From: an uncultured Sphingobacteriaceae bacterium
Lineage (GTDB): Bacteria > Bacteroidota > Bacteroidia > Sphingobacteriales > Sphingobacteriaceae
DNA: 64,000 bases
Direction of reading: 5' to 3'
Assembly: GCA_946887045.1 (NCBI GenBank)
Contig: CAMPKC010000001.1
Location: 1 to 64,000, forward strand
The notes under the pieces are model-generated. The model searched no databases. It was not told the origin of the DNA and saw nothing but the letters and a program-made list of their open reading frames with translations. The position numbers were made by a program, and so were the translations under genes. Below are positions 54,687-63,859 of the stretch, in pieces (the stretch's first letter is position 1; each line of letters starts with the position of its first letter).

Positions 54687-57104
54687 TCACTTTGTTTTTA
54701 AGTTAATAGACATAGGTTGCAAACCCTCTGATGTAGCTTGCAACTTTATTTTTCCAGATTTTTCTGTTGATTGAATAATCGCCAGGCATTTTCCGTTAAA
54801 TGCTTTTCTGTAAGGAGCCTTAAAAGACTCCATACTTGCCTGATAACCGTTATCTACTCCCACAATATCTCCCTGACCAGCTATACTAAACTTTACCAGG
54901 TTGTCAGCGTCAGGAACAAGATTCCCTTCTGCATCTAATATTCTTACTGTAATGAATGAAAGATCTTTTCCATCCGATTGTATTTTCTTTCTATCAGCTG
55001 TAAGCTCAATTTTAGCCGGAGCGCCGGCTGTTTTGATTTCTCTTGTCAGTATTATTTTTCCATCCTTGCGGGATATAGCTTTTAAGGTGCCGGGGTCAAA
55101 TTTCACCCTCCACATGATATGGATGTCATCACCTGATTTACGCTTTGTTCCCAGTGATTTTCCGTTCAGAAACAGCTCCACTTCGTCGGCATTGTTGTAA
55201 TATGCCCAAACGTCAACAAGTTTACCAGCTTCCCAATTCCAATGCGGAAAAATATGAAGAACCGGTTTGCTTGTCCATTCGCTTTGATACATATAATACA
55301 CATCCTTCGGAAATCCGGCCAAATCAATAATTCCGTAATAAGAACTACGTGCCGGCCAAGGATACGGATGTGGCTCGCCTAAAAAGTCGAAGCCCGACCA
55401 GACAAACAATCCTGCCATGTGTGGCAATTTCTTAACAACATTCCAGATGGTTTCATGCGGAGATCCCCAGTATGCAAAGGAATTATCGTAAGCAGAGGCG
55501 GTCCAGTCAGGATTTCCTTCTGTAAACTTTGTTTTACCGTCTTTCGGCCATATTCTCATACTATCCGAAGGCATTTCATAATGTCCGCGGGTTTGTAATG
55601 CCGAAGCCGTTTCTGCTGAGATGAATTTTTGTCCAGGGAAGCGATTAGGCAAATCAGCATAATCCACGTGTTTATAATTGAACGACAAGACATCTAAAGC
55701 TCCTGACTGGTAGATCATATTCTTTTCAGGAATATTCTCAGTAAGGGCCGAAGTAACCGGACGAGTAGTATCTAAGTTTTTTACATACTTCACCAAATCC
55801 CTTGCAATTGAAATTCCAGTGCTGTCAAACTGCTCGCGAATCTCATTTCCAATGCTCCACAAGATAATTGAAGGATGATTTCGATCGCGTTTCACCATGT
55901 CCTCTAAATCTCTTTTGGACCATTCCGGGAAATCAATGTGGTAATCTTTGGAATTTTTCTTCTTCTTCCACATGTCAAAAGCTTCGTCCATGACCAGGAA
56001 GCCCATTTTATCACATAAATCCAGCAACTCAGGAGCGGGTGGATTATGTGCGGTACGGATTGCATTGCAACCCATGTCTTTCAACATTTCCAATTGGCGT
56101 TCTGCAGCCCGTATGTTGAAGGCAGCGCCAAGAGCTCCCAAGTCATGGTGATTACACACTCCAAGAATTTTAAGAGGCTTACCATTTAAATAAAAACCAG
56201 TGGCAGAATCAAAATTGAAGTAGCGGATACCAAAAGGGGTATCGTATTCGTCTACTACCTTATTATCTTTATAAACTCTTGTAACTGCTCTGTACTGATG
56301 CGGAGTTTCTGGAGACCATAAGCGTGGGGCTTTTACGTCCAAAGTTTGAGTTAGTGAAATCACCTCATCCTTCAAAGAAATACCGGAAGAACCAACTTCA
56401 GCAACTTTTTTGCCGTTTGCACCATATATAATGGAGCTAACTTTCACCGAACCTGATCTGTTCCCCGAATTTTTTAATTTAATATCAAGCTTGACAGTTG
56501 CACTCTCGTTTGAAACTTCCGGAGTTGTAACAAAGGTCCCCCAATGGTCAACCGCAACATCCGAGGTCGTATTAAACCAAACATTCCTGTAAATACCAGA
56601 ACCGGTATACCAGCGAGAATTCGGTTGTGATGAATTATCGACCCGTACAGCTATCGTATTTTGTCCGCCGAAGTTTAAGCAAGAAGTGATATCGTATGCA
56701 AATGAAATATACCCATTTGGCCGCTTACCCAAATACTTTCCATTAACCCAGACCTCGCTGTCGCGATGAACACCATCAAACTCAACCGAAATATTTTTAG
56801 AAGATGAAGAAGCCGGAAGTGTGAAACTTTTGCGGTACCAGCCGATCCCGGTAGGTAAAGCGCCGCCACCTGTTGTTGTAGGATTTTTTTCATCAAAAGC
56901 ACCTTCGATACTCCAGTCGTGAGGCAGATTTAATACTCTCCATTTAGAGTCGTCAAAACTTACCTCTTTAGCTTTTCCGGCATCACCTAAAAAGAATTTC
57001 CAGTTTTTATTGAAACTTACCCGGTTCCGCGGCTGTGCCGTTGCCGAAACACATAAAAATAAGGATAGTACAAAAAATAAAGCTTTTAGTCTCATTGATG
57101 CCAT
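54687..57104 (-). CDS. GH2 glycoside hydrolase (beta-galactosidase/beta-glucuronidase type)
   Basis: Exported GH2 enzyme of 805 residues, the shorter Bacteroidota type with C-terminal Ig-like domains. The signal peptide reads LKALFFVLSLFLCVSATAQ, and the start could be M1 or M4 (57095). A sugar-binding domain (about 25-200, RVLNLPHDWSIEGAF) is followed by an Ig-like domain and the TIM barrel. Acid/base is E421 in ILWSIGNEIREQF and nucleophile E498 in FISAETASALQ. C-terminal domains include IELTADRKKIQSDGKDLSFI. Substrate could be beta-galactose or beta-glucuronate. It starts 4 bases after the propeller glycosidase stops, and its own stop is 2 bases from the regulator start. Confidence 0.9.
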   Translation of the reverse strand: MASMRLKALFFVLSLFLCVSATAQPRNRVSFNKNWKFFLGDAGKAKEVSFDDSKWRVLNLPHDWSIEGAFDEKNPTTTGGGALPTGIGWYRKSFTLPASSSSKNISVEFDGVHRDSEVWVNGKYLGKRPNGYISFAYDITSCLNFGGQNTIAVRVDNSSQPNSRWYTGSGIYRNVWFNTTSDVAVDHWGTFVTTPEVSNESATVKLDIKLKNSGNRSGSVKVSSIIYGANGKKVAEVGSSGISLKDEVISLTQTLDVKAPRLWSPETPHQYRAVTRVYKDNKVVDEYDTPFGIRYFNFDSATGFYLNGKPLKILGVCNHHDLGALGAAFNIRAAERQLEMLKDMGCNAIRTAHNPPAPELLDLCDKMGFLVMDEAFDMWKKKKNSKDYHIDFPEWSKRDLEDMVKRDRNHPSIILWSIGNEIREQFDSTGISIARDLVKYVKNLDTTRPVTSALTENIPEKNMIYQSGALDVLSFNYKHVDYADLPNRFPGQKFISAETASALQTRGHYEMPSDSMRIWPKDGKTKFTEGNPDWTASAYDNSFAYWGSPHETIWNVVKKLPHMAGLFVWSGFDFLGEPHPYPWPARSSYYGIIDLAGFPKDVYYMYQSEWTSKPVLHIFPHWNWEAGKLVDVWAYYNNADEVELFLNGKSLGTKRKSGDDIHIMWRVKFDPGTLKAISRKDGKIILTREIKTAGAPAKIELTADRKKIQSDGKDLSFITVRILDAEGNLVPDADNLVKFSIAGQGDIVGVDNGYQASMESFKAPYRKAFNGKCLAIIQSTEKSGKIKLQATSEGLQPMSINLKTK

Positions 57105-57108
57105 GCGT

Positions 57109-58218
57109 TTATTTATTTTCCGAATTGATGAAATTGATCTTACTGGTCCCGAGGTCCTTTGACGTTGCTACTGCAATTCCACGCTGCTCTTTGTTATTTA
57201 CGGCGCAGTAATAGTGATAAACAACACCTTTATGTTTCACGACAAAAGACTTATGAGCATACAACTCATCGTAAGGTTTGGACGACTGGACAAGGTTCTC
57301 CCCTGCCCAATCTTTCCAACTAACCATATCTTTCGAAACCGCAAAGCGATTAAATGCACCTTTTCTATCCTGCCAGAATGCTCCGAAATAAAACATAACC
57401 CAGTTATCTCCTATCTTTTGCACTACTCCATCGCCGGTTATTCCCACAGGATGATGTACCACAGGTTCAGGGTTAAAGCGTTTCCAGTTCAGCATATCAT
57501 CCGAAACTGCCATTCCGATGCGTTCAAACCAGCGGGTTTTAAGATTATTTTTTGCTGAATCGCCATTGGCGTTATAGTACATCACAAATGGATGTCCGGT
57601 AGTTTTCTCTTTGTCCCAAACTACAGAGCTTTTAAACAGCTTGCGATTTTCCCACCAGCGTACGTCGGCATCTTTTGAAGTAAACAATGGCTCCGGAAGT
57701 CTTTGCCACTCATGTGGTTTGGTAGGATCTCCGCTTGTGTAAGCCATTCCTATGCTTAGATCACCTGCTTCGTAGCCTTTCACCGCACCACCGAAGTACG
57801 ACATCCAGTATTTGCCTTTGTATTTTTTCAGCTTATAGCTTCCGCCCCATTTAGTATCCTGCAGGCCGATATAGCCGGCTCGCTGATTTCCATCCCATTT
57901 AGTAGTGTCGCCAAACGACATAATACGACCAAGGGTTTGCCAATTTAAAAGATCCTTACTTTTAGAAAGCCATGTTTCATAACCGCGACCATCAAAAATC
58001 ACATAGGTCATGTACCAGTTTTTCCCCTTACGAAAGACGCTTGGACAATCCATCTTTTTTGAATTGTCATCGGGCACCATGATGAGTCCGTATTTGTAAG
58101 GTGTTTTTATTTCATTGTAAATGGACTGCATTTCTGATTCAGAGACTTCGTTTTTCTGAGCAAAAGAAATCTCAGTAAAACCTAAAAAAATCAAAACGCA
58201 GGCTGATATATATCTCAT
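57109..58218 (-). CDS. exported five-bladed beta-propeller glycosidase (GH43/GH32-like)
   Basis: Exported protein of 369 residues. A signal peptide (1-20, EISFAQ) is followed by a five-bladed propeller of the GH43/GH32/GH130-like group. Repeating blade motifs include GRGYETWLSKSKDLLNWQTLG, YWMSYFGGAVKGYEAGDLS and RIGMAVSDDMLNWKRF. MDCPSVFRKGKNWYMTYVIFD carries the N-terminal Asp usual for the catalytic base. A clear acid residue is not assigned by eye, so the family number stays open. It is tightly packed between GH78 (15 bases) and GH2 (4 bases), which argues for arabinose, galactose or related side-chain removal. Confidence 0.78.
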   Translation of the reverse strand: MRYISACVLIFLGFTEISFAQKNEVSESEMQSIYNEIKTPYKYGLIMVPDDNSKKMDCPSVFRKGKNWYMTYVIFDGRGYETWLSKSKDLLNWQTLGRIMSFGDTTKWDGNQRAGYIGLQDTKWGGSYKLKKYKGKYWMSYFGGAVKGYEAGDLSIGMAYTSGDPTKPHEWQRLPEPLFTSKDADVRWWENRKLFKSSVVWDKEKTTGHPFVMYYNANGDSAKNNLKTRWFERIGMAVSDDMLNWKRFNPEPVVHHPVGITGDGVVQKIGDNWVMFYFGAFWQDRKGAFNRFAVSKDMVSWKDWAGENLVQSSKPYDELYAHKSFVVKHKGVVYHYYCAVNNKEQRGIAVATSKDLGTSKINFINSENK

Positions 58219-58233
58219 CTAAATTGTTCCTCT

Positions 58234-60990
58234 TTAATTGCTTACTCTAAACTTGTAATTCCCTGAACCAACATTAACTTCGGCCTTCCCATTTTTAAAA
58301 TCAACTGCTTCCAAATTCATCCCCGATTCAGTGACCACACTCGTTGCTTGTGCCGGCAAATAGATTGTAGCTGTTGTATTCGCAGGTATTTGAACGTCTA
58401 TTTCAAAGCTGTTTGCTGCTTTCCTCCATTCGGATTTAATCATCCCGTAAGGAGAATTATAGCTTGTATTGGCAAAGGTCAAATCACCTACGACCTCTGG
58501 CTTTATGTCAATTTTATTGAAAGCAACGGCCCCTTCTGCAATTCGGATACCTCCCAAACCACTGTAGAACCATTCCATTAAATGCCCTAGCATAAGGTGA
58601 TTATTTGACACCGTTGGAAGCGCCGCCCAAGATTCGGTAAGAGCCGTCGCGCCTTTTGCCAGTTGATAACCATAACCCGGAACATCCGTTCGAATATTCA
58701 TGTCATAAATCACATCAGATCTGCCTTCATTTTCGAGTACACGCAATAAATAGCGGTAGCCTATATCGCCGGCAGTTAAAGCATTTCCTCTGTTCCGGAT
58801 ATCTTTTACTAGATTATCCAATACCGCTTCTTTGTACTGTGGCTCAACCAGTTTCATGTAAAGAGCCATCGCGTTAGCCGCCTGACTTCCGGTTGCATAT
58901 TGCTTAGTTTCTTTATTGAAGAATGCTTTGTTAAAAGAAGCTTTCACTTCAGCGGCCAGCTTCCTATATTTTGCAGCGTCCTCAGGTTTGCCCAGCATTT
59001 GAGCAATACTATCCATGATGTTTAAATCATAATAAAAAATAGCCGTACCGGTTACACCCATTGGCGTAAGCTGAGAAACACCCGGAGGATTGGGTCCCAA
59101 ATCGTACCAATCACCTAAGCCTTGTGATAAAATATTATTTTTTGCTTTCGTTTGAAGATAGGCTATATACTTCTGCATCATCGGATAACTGGATGTAAGC
59201 GCCTGCCTGTCTCCATACCATTGATACATATACCAGGGCATTATAATGCTGTTACTGCCCCATTCCGGAGAGTCGCGAAACATTCCGTCGCCCCATTCAA
59301 ATTTCACATATTCGGGTGCGATTTCGGGAACCAAACCATCTTCCAGCTGCGACATTTTCATGTCCCGAATTACCTTACGTCCAAGATTTGCGATGTCATA
59401 ATTATACCGAATTGAAGCACCAACTAAATGCGCTTCTTCAAGCCATCCAAGCTTCTCGCGATGAGGGCAATCTGTAAACACACTGGCCATATTACTTTTT
59501 ATGGCCCAATCGATCAGTTTATCGGTTTTATTGAAAAGCTCGTTTGACGAGACAAACGACCCAACCCTTTCTGCGTTATTACGGGTATGCAGTCCTTTAA
59601 TTTCTATAATCTGAGGTAGATTCTGCGGGCTGATTTCTCCGAGTTGCACGCCACCTCTAACTTCAAGATAACGGAAGCCATAATAAGTAAAACGAGGGCG
59701 CCAGGTTTCTACTCCATCGCCTTTAAGAATGTATTCAAAGTAAAAAGGACTTCCGGTTGGTCGCTGGTTTATTGAACCATCCGCTTTTAATAATTCAGCA
59801 GGACTCACTCTTATCGTGTCTCCTTTTTTACCCTTCACTTTTAGTTCAATAATTCCCGAAGCATTTTGAGCTAAGTCGTAAACGAGATTTCCATTGGCAA
59901 GTCTGGTGGTTTTTACCGGACTAAAGTTTTCAAATATTTTTAACGGCTCAGCCATTTGAGAGTTTAGCTGAGGGGGACCATTTACGATTAGCACCGGTTT
60001 CCACTTTTTATCATCAAAAGCTGGCGTATCCCAACCTTGTTGTTCAAGGTTGGCGTTGTAATCTTCTCCTCCATAAATGCTCGAGAATATTATCGGGCTT
60101 TTTGATGTTTTCCAGCTGTTGTCGCTGACAATATTTTCTGAAGTACCGTCGGTGTATTCAATTAAAACCCTGCTAATCATTTTTGGGTAACCGAAAGAGG
60201 ATTTCAGCTTACGATAACGCCCTTTAACGGGAGGAACGTAGTAAAAACCGTTGCCAAGCATTATGCCGATAGCGTTATTACCTTGTTTTAATTGGTTTGT
60301 AATATCAAAGGTGACGTATAACGCTTCTTTGTCGTATTTCGTCCAGCCTGCATCCAAAAAATGATCGCCAGCTTCTTTTCCGTTAATGCTTAACTCAAAA
60401 TGCCCTAATCCGGAGATAAATGCAGAAGCCTTTTTTACCTTCTTTTTAACCGTAAAGTTCTTTCTTAATAAGGGTAAGACGTTACTGACTGTAATTTTAT
60501 CAACCTTTTTATCTGTTACCAATGAATAAACCAAAGAATCAGGCAACTTTTCATAAGCAATCCACTCGGCTCCTTTCCAGTCAGAATGGTTCAATAACCC
60601 CATTTGAAAGCTCGCAGTTTGCGACCATTGCGACTGATTATTTTTATTATCCCAGATCATTACTTTCCAGTAATATGTTTTAGCCGACTGTAAAGCCTTC
60701 CCGTTAAAACTGACCTGGATGGATGATGATGAGTTACGTTTTTTAGAGTCCCATATATTGCCAACGTTTTTCCGAAGTTTCAGAACATCATCCGCAACAA
60801 GAATTCTATAAGCGGTTTGACTAACGTTTCTTTGGGAAGAGTTTATTTTCCAGCTTAACCGTGGGGCGGCAATATCAACACCCAAAGGATTCACTTTATT
60901 TTCACAACGAACATCTGCAATGAGAAGCCCCTGCGAGAAGGCTTGCATCGTCATAATTAATGCGAATAGTACCGATGTTAGTTTGTGCAT
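58234..60990 (-). CDS. GH78 alpha-L-rhamnosidase
   Basis: Exported inverting alpha-L-rhamnosidase of 918 residues, full length for the classical four-domain GH78. A signal peptide (1-19) and N-terminal domain VRCENKVNPLGVDIAAPRLSW are followed by two beta-sandwich domains, the (alpha/alpha)6 barrel and a C-terminal beta-sandwich. The catalytic block DCPHREKLGWLEEAHL has D507, general acid E512 and E518/E519, and the second-half acid is in GATALTESW. It removes terminal rhamnose from rhamnogalacturonan or related glycans. It heads a run of GH78, propeller, GH2, regulator and beta-helix-mutarotase genes, with a TATTTTTG box upstream. Confidence 0.93.
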   Translation of the reverse strand: MHKLTSVLFALIMTMQAFSQGLLIADVRCENKVNPLGVDIAAPRLSWKINSSQRNVSQTAYRILVADDVLKLRKNVGNIWDSKKRNSSSSIQVSFNGKALQSAKTYYWKVMIWDNKNNQSQWSQTASFQMGLLNHSDWKGAEWIAYEKLPDSLVYSLVTDKKVDKITVSNVLPLLRKNFTVKKKVKKASAFISGLGHFELSINGKEAGDHFLDAGWTKYDKEALYVTFDITNQLKQGNNAIGIMLGNGFYYVPPVKGRYRKLKSSFGYPKMISRVLIEYTDGTSENIVSDNSWKTSKSPIIFSSIYGGEDYNANLEQQGWDTPAFDDKKWKPVLIVNGPPQLNSQMAEPLKIFENFSPVKTTRLANGNLVYDLAQNASGIIELKVKGKKGDTIRVSPAELLKADGSINQRPTGSPFYFEYILKGDGVETWRPRFTYYGFRYLEVRGGVQLGEISPQNLPQIIEIKGLHTRNNAERVGSFVSSNELFNKTDKLIDWAIKSNMASVFTDCPHREKLGWLEEAHLVGASIRYNYDIANLGRKVIRDMKMSQLEDGLVPEIAPEYVKFEWGDGMFRDSPEWGSNSIIMPWYMYQWYGDRQALTSSYPMMQKYIAYLQTKAKNNILSQGLGDWYDLGPNPPGVSQLTPMGVTGTAIFYYDLNIMDSIAQMLGKPEDAAKYRKLAAEVKASFNKAFFNKETKQYATGSQAANAMALYMKLVEPQYKEAVLDNLVKDIRNRGNALTAGDIGYRYLLRVLENEGRSDVIYDMNIRTDVPGYGYQLAKGATALTESWAALPTVSNNHLMLGHLMEWFYSGLGGIRIAEGAVAFNKIDIKPEVVGDLTFANTSYNSPYGMIKSEWRKAANSFEIDVQIPANTTATIYLPAQATSVVTESGMNLEAVDFKNGKAEVNVGSGNYKFRVSN

Positions 60991-61217
60991 GTTCTAAAAA
61001 CAAAGCTTAAACCAAACAATTTGGATAAAGGAAAATCTCAAAAAATGCTTAAATATTCCAGATTGGTTAGCTTCTATACAAAAATATAGGGAGGAGGCAG
61101 TGTTTTTTTATACCAAGTTCTCAAGGTATTGTAGGATGTTATCCCGGGTTCATCTATATCAAGCAATAACTAAATAGCTAGAATTGCTTCTTTTCAATAA
61201 ACGTTTTAGGGTCCTAA
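60991..61217. other. intergenic leader of the GH78 operon
   Basis: The 227 bases between two minus-strand genes hold no ORF. They contain CCAAA-CAA-TTTGG (61012-61024), a small dyad that could be an operator for the GntR-type regulator, and the TATTTTTG box listed separately. A polypurine GGGAGGAGG run lies at 61089-61097. Confidence 0.5.
61079..61086 (-). promoter_or_regulatory. putative -7 box for the GH78 operon
   Basis: The minus strand reads TATTTTTG, an exact TAnnTTTG match, 89 bases before the GH78 ATG. A TTGG lies about 26 bases upstream, further than the usual spacing. Confidence 0.4.
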
Positions 61218-62927
61218 TCAATTTTTCAAAGATGCTGCTTTGCTGTTTAACAGAGTCGTATTTAACTTTATTTTAACCATACCCATTGGATGAAACCGTT
61301 CGGAAGTTATAGCGGCATACATTACAGTGTAGATATCGTTACCTTCCGGAATTAAACATAAGGGAGTCCTCATTACATTCCACCACTTTTTCACTTTTGT
61401 TTCAATAGGCAAATAATGAGCTTCTGACCATTTATACCCATCATTTGAAAGAGAGTAACCAATCATATTGGGTAAATGATGACCCCAGGCTTCCGGTCCG
61501 CCATCAAAAATAGTTATAAACATCCCGTTAGGTAACTGGTATACAATTGGATTTTCAATAAACCAGGGATGAATTGATGTAACTGGATTAATTATTGTAT
61601 CCAGTCTTGTCCATGGACCTTCCATTGTTTTAGATTTTGCTAGCCCGACAAACCAACCCTTTCCTGACTTATCAGGGTAATCCTCCCTCTTTTTATACGG
61701 ATAAGCACCTCCGTAAAAAGCCAGCCATTCATTCCCTACTTTATATGGAAAGAACGAATCAACACCCTGGCGTCCTTCCCATAACTGAGAGTCCATACCG
61801 GGTTCCATTATAATCCCACAGTCTTTATATGGCCCTGCAATACCTTCGTAACCATCTTTTAGTGATTCGCAGCGCCAAATTCTACCAAAAGAATGATTAG
61901 GGGCAATAGCTTTATCAACGGTATAGGCCAAATAATATCCATACCACCTATTTGCTTCCTTATTAAAAACCGGCATATACGACCAGATAGCGCCACGTCT
62001 GTCGTTCATTGGATTGTCCTCCGGAACGAGTGCATAATTGCCACTGGCCTGGTAAATTGTAGATTGCCTTTTCCAATGAATAGCATCCTTACTTGTCCAG
62101 TGGCCTATGCGGGTTTTCACCCGATCATAATAATAGTCAATGCCTTTTTCCCCGGCTCTTTCCGTTGGAAACATATGATAGGTGTCTCCTATTTTAACAC
62201 AAGCTCCCCCTTCAAAACCGCCTTGTATCCCTTCTGTTCCGGGCATGCCTTCACTAATTACAGGATTATCTGACCCACCTATAATTTCAAATAGAGGCTT
62301 TTCATTTACAAAACCTTCTATAATGAAAGGCTCCCACAATCGTCCATCCGGCAATTTTGCATTAGCGTTTACAATTTTATATGTTGGCGAAACAGCGCCA
62401 AGAAAAACAAATAGACCAGGTTCCCATTTTATTTGATGTTTACCTTTGGCATAGCACACTTCATACACATCTACAGAGGGTAATCCAGTAATGGTAACCG
62501 CATTTTTTATGAGAGGTTTCTTAGTCAATTTCCCCTTTCCAAAATTAATTGATGTCAGGTAAGACAAACTTTTATCAGTTACAGAATCTCTGAAAACACC
62601 AACTAGTAAATGGCTTTCCCGATTAAATTTCACGTTAAGTGCTCCTTTTTTCACTTCCCCGTTACTATAAGAAAGCTGCACACCAGTTAAGCCCTCAAGT
62701 TCAGCTGCGACCTTAACAATACTATGTTTACTATCAACAAAGACATTATTGAATTGGCTTAAACGATAGCTTTTATAACCAGGGGATAGAACCTCAAAAG
62801 CAACAGAAGCAGGCTTTCCAGATGATTCGTTTTTATGTTGAGCACCAGATTTGGAATCATCTAATACCAGCAGCAAACAGAGTATATAAGGAGAAAATAT
62901 TAGTGGAAATCTTTTTAAAGGACTCAT
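61218..62927 (-). CDS. exported beta-propeller glycosidase-like protein with N-terminal extra domain
   Basis: Exported protein of 569 residues. The ATG at 62927 begins MSPLKRFPLIFSPYILCLLL, a signal peptide; the open frame starts seven codons earlier without improving it. Residues 40-210 form a beta-rich N-terminal domain. From about 220 the propeller begins: GGFEGGACVKIGDTYHMFPTE, TRIGHWTSKDAIHWKRQST, AIWSYMPVFNKEANRWYGYY and FIENPIVYQLPNGMFITIFD read like blades of GH43-type glycosidases. EWLAFYGG and YSLSNDGYKWSEA are further blade ends. Catalytic acids are not assigned. It lies 15 bases downstream of the open frame's neighbour, the TIM-barrel gene, and is probably in its transcript. Confidence 0.75.
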   Translation of the reverse strand: MSPLKRFPLIFSPYILCLLLVLDDSKSGAQHKNESSGKPASVAFEVLSPGYKSYRLSQFNNVFVDSKHSIVKVAAELEGLTGVQLSYSNGEVKKGALNVKFNRESHLLVGVFRDSVTDKSLSYLTSINFGKGKLTKKPLIKNAVTITGLPSVDVYEVCYAKGKHQIKWEPGLFVFLGAVSPTYKIVNANAKLPDGRLWEPFIIEGFVNEKPLFEIIGGSDNPVISEGMPGTEGIQGGFEGGACVKIGDTYHMFPTERAGEKGIDYYYDRVKTRIGHWTSKDAIHWKRQSTIYQASGNYALVPEDNPMNDRRGAIWSYMPVFNKEANRWYGYYLAYTVDKAIAPNHSFGRIWRCESLKDGYEGIAGPYKDCGIIMEPGMDSQLWEGRQGVDSFFPYKVGNEWLAFYGGAYPYKKREDYPDKSGKGWFVGLAKSKTMEGPWTRLDTIINPVTSIHPWFIENPIVYQLPNGMFITIFDGGPEAWGHHLPNMIGYSLSNDGYKWSEAHYLPIETKVKKWWNVMRTPLCLIPEGNDIYTVMYAAITSERFHPMGMVKIKLNTTLLNSKAASLKN

Positions 62928-62963
62928 TCGATAAGCTTTTTCAAACAATTAATCAGCCTATTA

Positions 62964-63857
62964 TCAATTACCAGATTGAAAAATCTTTTTCATATAAGCC
63001 GTATTTGCTGAGAAATTCCTCCTCACATTTGTCGGATCGGTTTGGTCTCTTGAGCGTTCAATAACCAGCCAGCCTTTCCAGCGCATATCATCCAAAGTTT
63101 GTTTCACTTTTCGCATATCCAGACGAGTATTGTTTTCCAGCCAAACACCGTCTTCATCAGTACAATGAATCATACAAATTCGCTTTCTGCCCAGTATTCT
63201 AAGCTCCTGATGCAAATCACGTCCCGCCTTAAGCGGGTTAGAGAAATTAAAATAGATTTTTATAGCAGAGCAATCAATATCTTTCAATAATTGCTTCTCT
63301 CCTTTTGCATCCAGCGCAGTTTCTATCCCAATAACTACTCCCGCCTTTTTAGCCATCTTTCCGACGACTTTGAGCCGTTCTACGATGGCCGGACGCAATT
63401 CAGGATTTTTAACCAGATCTCCCTGTATCCCAAGAGGCAGAAAGGCCACTTTGACGTTTAACGCTTTCATGGTATCTATACAATCCTGCACCATACGTTG
63501 ATAGGTTGGTCGAGTTGCAAACGATTGGGCGTAAAATCCGGTCATCGCTAAAGAGCAGATTTCGAGATTTAGTTCCCTGGCTTTATCAATATATTGCTGT
63601 AAAACCTCGGGCTTTGCTAATTGGTTATCAAAAGTGTCTCTGTTGCCTAAGCCTCCCATATCGACTTCAAGCCCGTCGGCGCCTAATTCTTTCGCCAAAG
63701 GCAAAGCGCTTAATTTCTGACGTTTTAAAATCATCAGATCGATAACTGCGATTTTATAACGTTGCTTTTTATCAAATGCCCAAACAAAGCTGCTGGGAAT
63801 GCATAAGCCCCCGGTTAATAAAGCTGCACTTCTTAAAAATTCTCTTCTGCTTTGCAT
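62964..63857 (-). CDS. Tat-exported sugar phosphate isomerase/epimerase-fold protein
   Basis: A 297-residue xylose-isomerase-like TIM barrel with a twin-arginine signal at the N-terminus: MQSRREFLRSAALLTGGLCI (SRREFLR motif and hydrophobic stretch). Metal or substrate positions are suggested by GADGLEVDMGG, VVIGIETALDAKGE, KIYFNFSNPLKAG and MIHCTDEDGVW. The Tat signal implies export of a folded, probably metal-loaded enzyme. Such barrels act as isomerases or epimerases of sugars or keto-sugars, and the exported version often sits in carbohydrate loci without known function. It begins 2 bases after the truncated gene at the window edge. Confidence 0.85.
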   Translation of the reverse strand: MQSRREFLRSAALLTGGLCIPSSFVWAFDKKQRYKIAVIDLMILKRQKLSALPLAKELGADGLEVDMGGLGNRDTFDNQLAKPEVLQQYIDKARELNLEICSLAMTGFYAQSFATRPTYQRMVQDCIDTMKALNVKVAFLPLGIQGDLVKNPELRPAIVERLKVVGKMAKKAGVVIGIETALDAKGEKQLLKDIDCSAIKIYFNFSNPLKAGRDLHQELRILGRKRICMIHCTDEDGVWLENNTRLDMRKVKQTLDDMRWKGWLVIERSRDQTDPTNVRRNFSANTAYMKKIFQSGN

Positions 63858-63859
63858 GA

